NCBI GenBank assembly: GCA_028713595.1 | Contig: JAQTNZ010000006.1 | Coordinates: 1 to 19,295, forward strand | Source of the DNA: Methylovulum sp. | GTDB lineage: Bacteria; Pseudomonadota; Gammaproteobacteria; Methylococcales; Methylomonadaceae | Length of the DNA: 19,295 bases | Direction of reading: 5' to 3' | Shown here: positions 16,381 to 19,295 of the stretch, piece after piece | Position numbering within the stretch: position 1 is the first letter of the stretch | Layout: every line of letters starts with the position of its first letter | Notes under the pieces: generated by a model | Told to the model about the DNA's origin: nothing | What the model saw: the letters and a program-made list of their open reading frames with translations, nothing else | The model's database searches: none | Program-made: the position numbers and the translations under genes

Positions 16381-17097
16381 ATGTCGAAATTAACCCTTGG
16401 TTATCGCTCTAATCGTTTCCTACAACTTTTTGTGGTGATTATTGGAATAACAGCCACACTGGCGATATACAAATCCACAAAGCCCACAGAATCCTTCGAC
16501 AACGCCTTGGAAATGGCTCTTGAGGAGAAGCGGCGGGGTCTTATTGCGTTCGCATGGAGTGACTTGGCCTCTCCGATAGGTGAGCCATTGGCAGCAGGTG
16601 ATGAGTTTTATCGACAGTTGAGTGCGGGCGTTTCAAGCTCAAATGAAACAGCAGGCTCACTCATTGGAAGGGGAATTTATAATGCGGCGCGTCAGTTTGT
16701 GCATAAATCCGATGTTTTAGCTAAACGCATCACCCAAGTAGGAGAGCATGACGGAGGTTATAATATCTGGGCAGGCCCAGGCAATCACCGCTACGGTGCA
16801 AGTTGGTTTGAAAATATCGAATGGTGTATTCGTTTGCGTTATGCGCCGGGGCAGGAAAATACTTTTGCTTATAGTATCTGGGAACTAAGCGGGGAAGCAT
16901 TTGCATCCGAGTTAGGATTGCCGCGCAGGATGAACGACGATAAGTACAAATACACCGACCCGAAACCTTGGCAAGGCTTACTGATCCCAATAAGCACTCA
17001 GTGGTCTGGTAGTGAAAAATACAAACTGCAAACGCCTCATCAACGGATATGGCAAATTGAGCCGCATTCTTCGATATGCGGTGTTGCACCAGCATAG
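16381..17097 (+). CDS. Hypothetical protein with N-terminal membrane anchor
   Basis: 238 residues, family not recognised. One predicted membrane helix near 13-30 (FLQLFVVIIGITATLAIY) after a positively charged N-terminus suggests an inner-membrane anchor with the rest outside the cytoplasm. The soluble part holds several Trp- and Tyr-rich stretches (GGYNIWAGPGNHRYGASWF, WCIRLRYAPG, YSIWELSGE), suggesting a beta-rich domain. The start ATG has no visible ribosome binding site. The last codons lie in a hairpin, and an attC-like site follows, so this may be a captured cassette. Base composition is more AT-rich than in the housekeeping genes around it. No function is proposed. Confidence 0.55.
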   Translation: MSKLTLGYRSNRFLQLFVVIIGITATLAIYKSTKPTESFDNALEMALEEKRRGLIAFAWSDLASPIGEPLAAGDEFYRQLSAGVSSSNETAGSLIGRGIYNAARQFVHKSDVLAKRITQVGEHDGGYNIWAGPGNHRYGASWFENIEWCIRLRYAPGQENTFAYSIWELSGEAFASELGLPRRMNDDKYKYTDPKPWQGLLIPISTQWSGSEKYKLQTPHQRIWQIEPHSSICGVAPA

Positions 17098-17104
17098 GTG
17101 CAAC
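17083..17104 (+). terminator. Perfect hairpin over the stop codon of the orphan gene
   Basis: GTTGCACC (17083-17090) and GGTGCAAC (17097-17104) are perfect eight-base arms around AGCATA, with the TAG stop inside. No T run follows directly, so it may be a weak terminator or a part of a recombination site. Confidence 0.4.
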
Positions 17105-17130
17105 GTTAAACCTTTGGCGGATATTACCGA

Positions 17131-17203
17131 GCCTAACAAGTCAGTCAAAGAGACGCACCGCCCGTGGGCAGTTTTGGAGCTTGGTTTTTTATCAAGGTTA
17201 GGT
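17131..17203 (+). other. attC-like recombination site (integron cassette remnant?)
   Basis: GCCTAAC (17131-17137) fits the RYYYAAC core and GTTAGGT (17197-17203) fits GTTRRRY, 59 bases apart and complementary with one wobble. The stretch after the first core, AAGTCAGTCAAAGAGACGC, resembles the left half of many attC sites, and GCCC/GGGC (17160-17169) forms a central stem. The right half pairs poorly with the left. No integron integrase is in the window, so this is a tentative call. The rest of the gap up to 17395 shows nothing I can name. Confidence 0.33.
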
Positions 17204-17395
17204 GGCTTCGTTCTGGGGTAGAGGAGGCTGTTGTTTTTGGCTTGCTTTAGGCTTTCATTGCCATTTTGTAAGTTGGCTTTTACTATTGTGCCAGTGTTCA
17301 GTTCAGTATCAATTTTCCCAGTCAAAATTGTTTTGCCGTGCTTGGCTTGTAAGCAAACAGTTTTTAGGCTTCATCATCAAATTTAGGTTGCTGTT

Positions 17396-17620
17396 ATGAA
17401 TCTCGTACAAATTGAATCCGAAGCTCTTTCCCTACCCGTTCAAGATAGGGCGGTCTTAGTGCAACGGCTTTTATTGAGTTTGGAAGACATTTCTGAACCT
17501 GAGTTTGAGCAGTTGTGGGCTGAAGAATCTGCACGTCGTGTTGCTGAATTTGATGCGGGTAACGTACAAGCCATTTCTGGGGAAGAGGTTGCAAAGAAAG
17601 CGCGTGCATTATTAGGATGA
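17396..17620 (+). CDS. Antitoxin of an addiction module (ParE/RelE partner)
   Basis: 74 residues. The pattern, IESEALSLPVQDRAVLVQRLLLSLE followed by an acidic middle and a C-terminal ISGEEVAKKARALLG, is that of the small 'putative addiction module component' antitoxins (unstab_antitox family), which neutralise ParE/RelE-type toxins. The TGA shares four bases (ATGA) with the toxin start, the usual coupled arrangement. It comes before the toxin and probably represses the shared promoter. It lies in the accessory stretch after the attC-like site; toxin/antitoxin pairs are common in integron cassettes, which fits but does not prove that origin. Confidence 0.82.
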   Translation: MNLVQIESEALSLPVQDRAVLVQRLLLSLEDISEPEFEQLWAEESARRVAEFDAGNVQAISGEEVAKKARALLG

Positions 17621-17916
17621 GGCACTATAGTTTTCTTCTCGAGGCAGAAGCCGAATATTTGGAGGCAGTCCGCTTTTATGAGGAACAACGGGCTGGTCTT
17701 GGCGGTAGCCTTATCTTTGAATTTGAAGGTGTTATTGGACTCGCTATTGAGAAACCAGAAACGTGGCGGTTAGTCCATCCATCAGGAATTAGGCGTATCA
17801 GGCTATCGCAGTTTCCATATTCAGTGTTCTATCGGATACTTTTTGGCAACATACAGGTCACTGCGTTCGCTCATAACCGCCGCCGTCCAGGTTATTGGCT
17901 TGCAAGAGTCGGTTAA
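17617..17916 (+). CDS. ParE/RelE-superfamily toxin
   Basis: 99 residues with the ParE/RelE fold order: strand HYSFLLEAEAEYLEAVRFYEEQ, helix region GLGGSLIFEFEGVIGLAIEKP, then IRRIRLSQFPYSVFYRIL and the closing ITAFAHNRRRPGYW-like end (VTAFAHNRRRPGYWL). The basic residues in the last strands are the ones usually needed for activity. ParE members poison DNA gyrase and RelE members cut ribosome-bound mRNA; the paired antitoxin type favours a ParE-like label, but the target cannot be decided from sequence. Start overlaps the antitoxin stop. Confidence 0.82.
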   Translation: MRHYSFLLEAEAEYLEAVRFYEEQRAGLGGSLIFEFEGVIGLAIEKPETWRLVHPSGIRRIRLSQFPYSVFYRILFGNIQVTAFAHNRRRPGYWLARVG

Positions 17917-17964
17917 TGGGTTGGCTTTATGTTACCCAGCCCAGCCAGCCATGCTTTTTCAAAA

Positions 17965-18033
17965 AGCGGCTAGTTACTTTTTTATATCGGCTAAACTGGC
18001 CGATTCTATCCAATAACGCTGGACTTAGCCGCT
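17965..18033. repeat. Multi-branched inverted repeat (cloverleaf-like)
   Basis: Outer arms AGCGGCTA (17965-17972) and TAGCCGCT (18026-18033) are perfect complements. Inside lie ATCGGC (17986-17991) with GCCGAT (17999-18004) and a short TCCA/TGGA stem near 18009-18023. It is not a tRNA: there is no T-loop or anticodon arm of correct size. A palindrome GTTAAGCTTAAC follows at 18055-18066. Confidence 0.5.
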
Positions 18034-18191
18034 TCCGTCCTTGGTGGGCTTTCGGTTAAGCTTAACGGCTGTCGGTTTGTAATAATCTCCTGACCTCCTT
18101 TTTATTTTTAAAGTGTTCCCGTAACTGCACAGGCCTTGCATAAAGTACCGTGTCTATTTTGGCAAATATACGCCACGCCGCTCATAGCTTC

Positions 18192-18241
18192 CCCTTTTGA
18201 TGTATTAGGGGGATGCGCCCCCTAAATGTGGCACAAAAGGG
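18192..18241. repeat. Nested palindrome upstream of def
   Basis: Outer arms CCCTTTTG (18192-18199) and CAAAAGGG (18234-18241), inner arms TTAGGGGG (18205-18212) and CCCCCTAA (18218-18225) around ATGCG; all pairs are perfect. It sits in the 417-base gap (17917-18333) between the toxin and def, which has no gene. Confidence 0.65.
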
Positions 18242-18272
18242 CTAACCCCTCTAAGCCGCTATCATTAGCCAG

Positions 18273-18301
18273 TTTCCAGACAGAGTAAAAACGTTTAGAA
18301 T
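18273..18301 (+). promoter_or_regulatory. Possible sigma-70 promoter for def-fmt
   Basis: TTTCCA (18273-18278) and TAGAAT (18296-18301) are spaced by 17 bases, about 25 bases before the def ribosome binding site. The -35 box is poor (four of six at best), so this is tentative. Confidence 0.35.
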
Positions 18302-18333
18302 TCCGCTATTCAATTATTATAGTGGAGAGTTTG

Positions 18334-18840
18334 TTGAGTATTCTAACTATTCTCGAATTTCCTGACGAACGTTTGCGCAAAAAGGCGGCGGTTGTCGAGA
18401 AAATCGACCAGCAGACCAAGAGATTGGTTGATGATATGCTGGAGACCATGTACGCCGCCAAAGGTGTCGGCTTGGCCGCCACCCAGGTCAACGTCCATCG
18501 GCGGGTCATCGTCATAGACATCAGCGATGAAAAAACCGCGCCCATCTGCCTGATTAACCCACAAATCATCGAAAAGGATGGGGTTAAGGAGTCGGAAGAG
18601 GGCTGTTTGTCCGTGCCCAGCTTTTATGAAAAGGTGCAACGCGCCGAGCATATCAGGGTCAGAGCCTTAGACCGTGAGGGCCGCGAGTTTGAGCTGGAAG
18701 CGCGGGAGTTGCTGGCGGTGTGCATCCAACACGAAATGGACCATCTGGAAGGCAAATTGTTCGTCGATTACCTGTCGCCGTTAAAACGCCAACGTATCAA
18801 AAAGAAACTGGAAAAGCTTCATAAACTGGAAAAAAGTTGA
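18334..18840 (+). CDS. def: Peptide deformylase
   Basis: Metalloenzyme that removes the formyl group from the N-terminal methionine of new proteins as they leave the ribosome. The 168-residue protein has all three motifs: GVGLAATQV with G46 and Q51, EGCLSVP with metal ligand C91, and QHEMDHLEG with H133, E134 and H137. The start chosen is the TTG at 18334, which gives [16 protein letters not shown] as in relatives and has GGAG (18324-18327) six bases upstream. A GTG at 18322 also opens the frame, but it overlaps that ribosome binding site. fmt follows after two bases, so the formyl cycle genes are coupled. Confidence 0.96.
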   Translation: MSILTILEFPDERLRKKAAVVEKIDQQTKRLVDDMLETMYAAKGVGLAATQVNVHRRVIVIDISDEKTAPICLINPQIIEKDGVKESEEGCLSVPSFYEKVQRAEHIRVRALDREGREFELEARELLAVCIQHEMDHLEGKLFVDYLSPLKRQRIKKKLEKLHKLEKS

Positions 18841-18842
18841 GC

Positions 18843-19295
18843 ATGAAAATTATTTTTGCCGGAACGCCTGAGTTTGCCGTGCCTAGCCTGCAAATGCTGC
18901 TCGCTTCAGACCATGAAGTCTGCGCCGTCTACACCCAACCTGACCGCCCCGCCGGGCGGGGCCGCCACCTGCAACCTAGCCCCGTCAAGCAAGTGGCGGT
19001 GGCCGCCAACCTCCCCGTCTTGCAGCCGCTAAATTTTAAGGCCGATGCCGACTTGCAACAGCTACGCAGTTTTAACGCCAACCTGATGGTGGTGGTGGCC
19101 TATGGCATCATTTTGCCCCAAAGCGTCTTGGATGCGCCCAAACTGGGCTGCCTGAACGTCCACGGCTCCCTGTTGCCGCGCTGGCGCGGCGCCGCCCCTA
19201 TCCAAAGGGCGGTGCTGGCCGGTGACGCACAAACCGGTGTCACCATCATCCAGCTTGTCCTTAAATTGGACGCGGGCGCTATGCTCCATAAAGAA
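18843..19295 (+). CDS. fmt: Methionyl-tRNA formyltransferase, N-terminal part (3' end outside window)
   Basis: Formylates initiator Met-tRNA using 10-formyltetrahydrofolate, the step that peptide deformylase later undoes. The first 151 codons are visible and run off the end. Motifs seen: [16 protein letters not shown] at the start, PDRPAGRGR (33-41), the catalytic asparagine and histidine in LNVHGSLLP (N105, H107), and RWRGAAPIQ. In most relatives NVH is followed by Ala; here it is Gly108. The segment [15 protein letters not shown] carries the conserved aspartate, in LDAG rather than the more common LDTG. Start ATG lies two bases after the def stop. Confidence 0.95.
   Translation, partial: MKIIFAGTPEFAVPSLQMLLASDHEVCAVYTQPDRPAGRGRHLQPSPVKQVAVAANLPVLQPLNFKADADLQQLRSFNANLMVVVAYGIILPQSVLDAPKLGCLNVHGSLLPRWRGAAPIQRAVLAGDAQTGVTIIQLVLKLDAGAMLHKE

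Noticed and set aside
17965..18033. tRNA-like cloverleaf
   Set aside because: The outer stem is tRNA-like in length, but there is no TTC-loop, no proper anticodon arm and no CCA or discriminator context.

Overview
The window looks like a chromosomal segment of a gammaproteobacterium of moderate GC content. The neighbourhoods glyS-gmhB-plsC, rplU-rpmA-obgE, LysM-dprA-smg-topA and def-fmt are all typical of that class. A methanotroph-like member (Methylococcales) is a guess from gene order and repeat style; no marker gene here proves it.

Layout. From 1 to 2580 (+ strand) lie the end of glyS, gmhB, a PlsC-type acyltransferase and a small lipoprotein. From 2651 to 3291 (- strand) lies a PIN-domain toxin/antitoxin pair. 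From 3387 to 5775 (- strand) is the ribosome-linked operon rplU-rpmA-(SpoIIAA/STAS-like gene)-obgE, driven by a near-consensus sigma-70 promoter at 5747-5775. The 220 bp before obgE form a chain of hairpins ending in a terminator on the - strand, so an RNA may be encoded there. From 5910 to 6980 (-) is an APH-fold kinase. From 7051 to 10343 (-) is a two-gene accessory module: an 806-residue protein with two different P-loop ATPase modules, followed by a TOPRIM-like protein in a one-base stop/start overlap. From 10572 to 15768 (-) is the conserved block LysM protein, dprA, smg, topA. From 15769 to 18333 is an accessory stretch with a membrane-anchored orphan protein, an attC-like site, a ParE-type toxin/antitoxin pair and many inverted repeats. 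From 18334 to the end (+) lie def and the start of fmt.

How the genes relate. Housekeeping blocks cover translation (glyS, rplU, rpmA, obgE, def, fmt), envelope assembly (gmhB for LPS heptose, PlsC for phospholipid, LysM protein) and DNA handling (topA, dprA). Mobile or defence-like genes sit at the joints between these blocks.

The best candidate for an undescribed system is the dual-ATPase/TOPRIM pair at 7051-10343. Its parts match the ATPase-plus-TOPRIM logic of OLD nucleases, Gabija (GajA) and PARIS (AriA/AriB), but with an extra N-terminal AAA/STAND-like ATPase fused to the ABC/OLD-type ATPase. A defence role is inferred from domains only. Other points of interest are the RNA-like region before obgE and a dprA with no standard start codon at its conserved N-terminus and two glycine losses in its SGLA motif.
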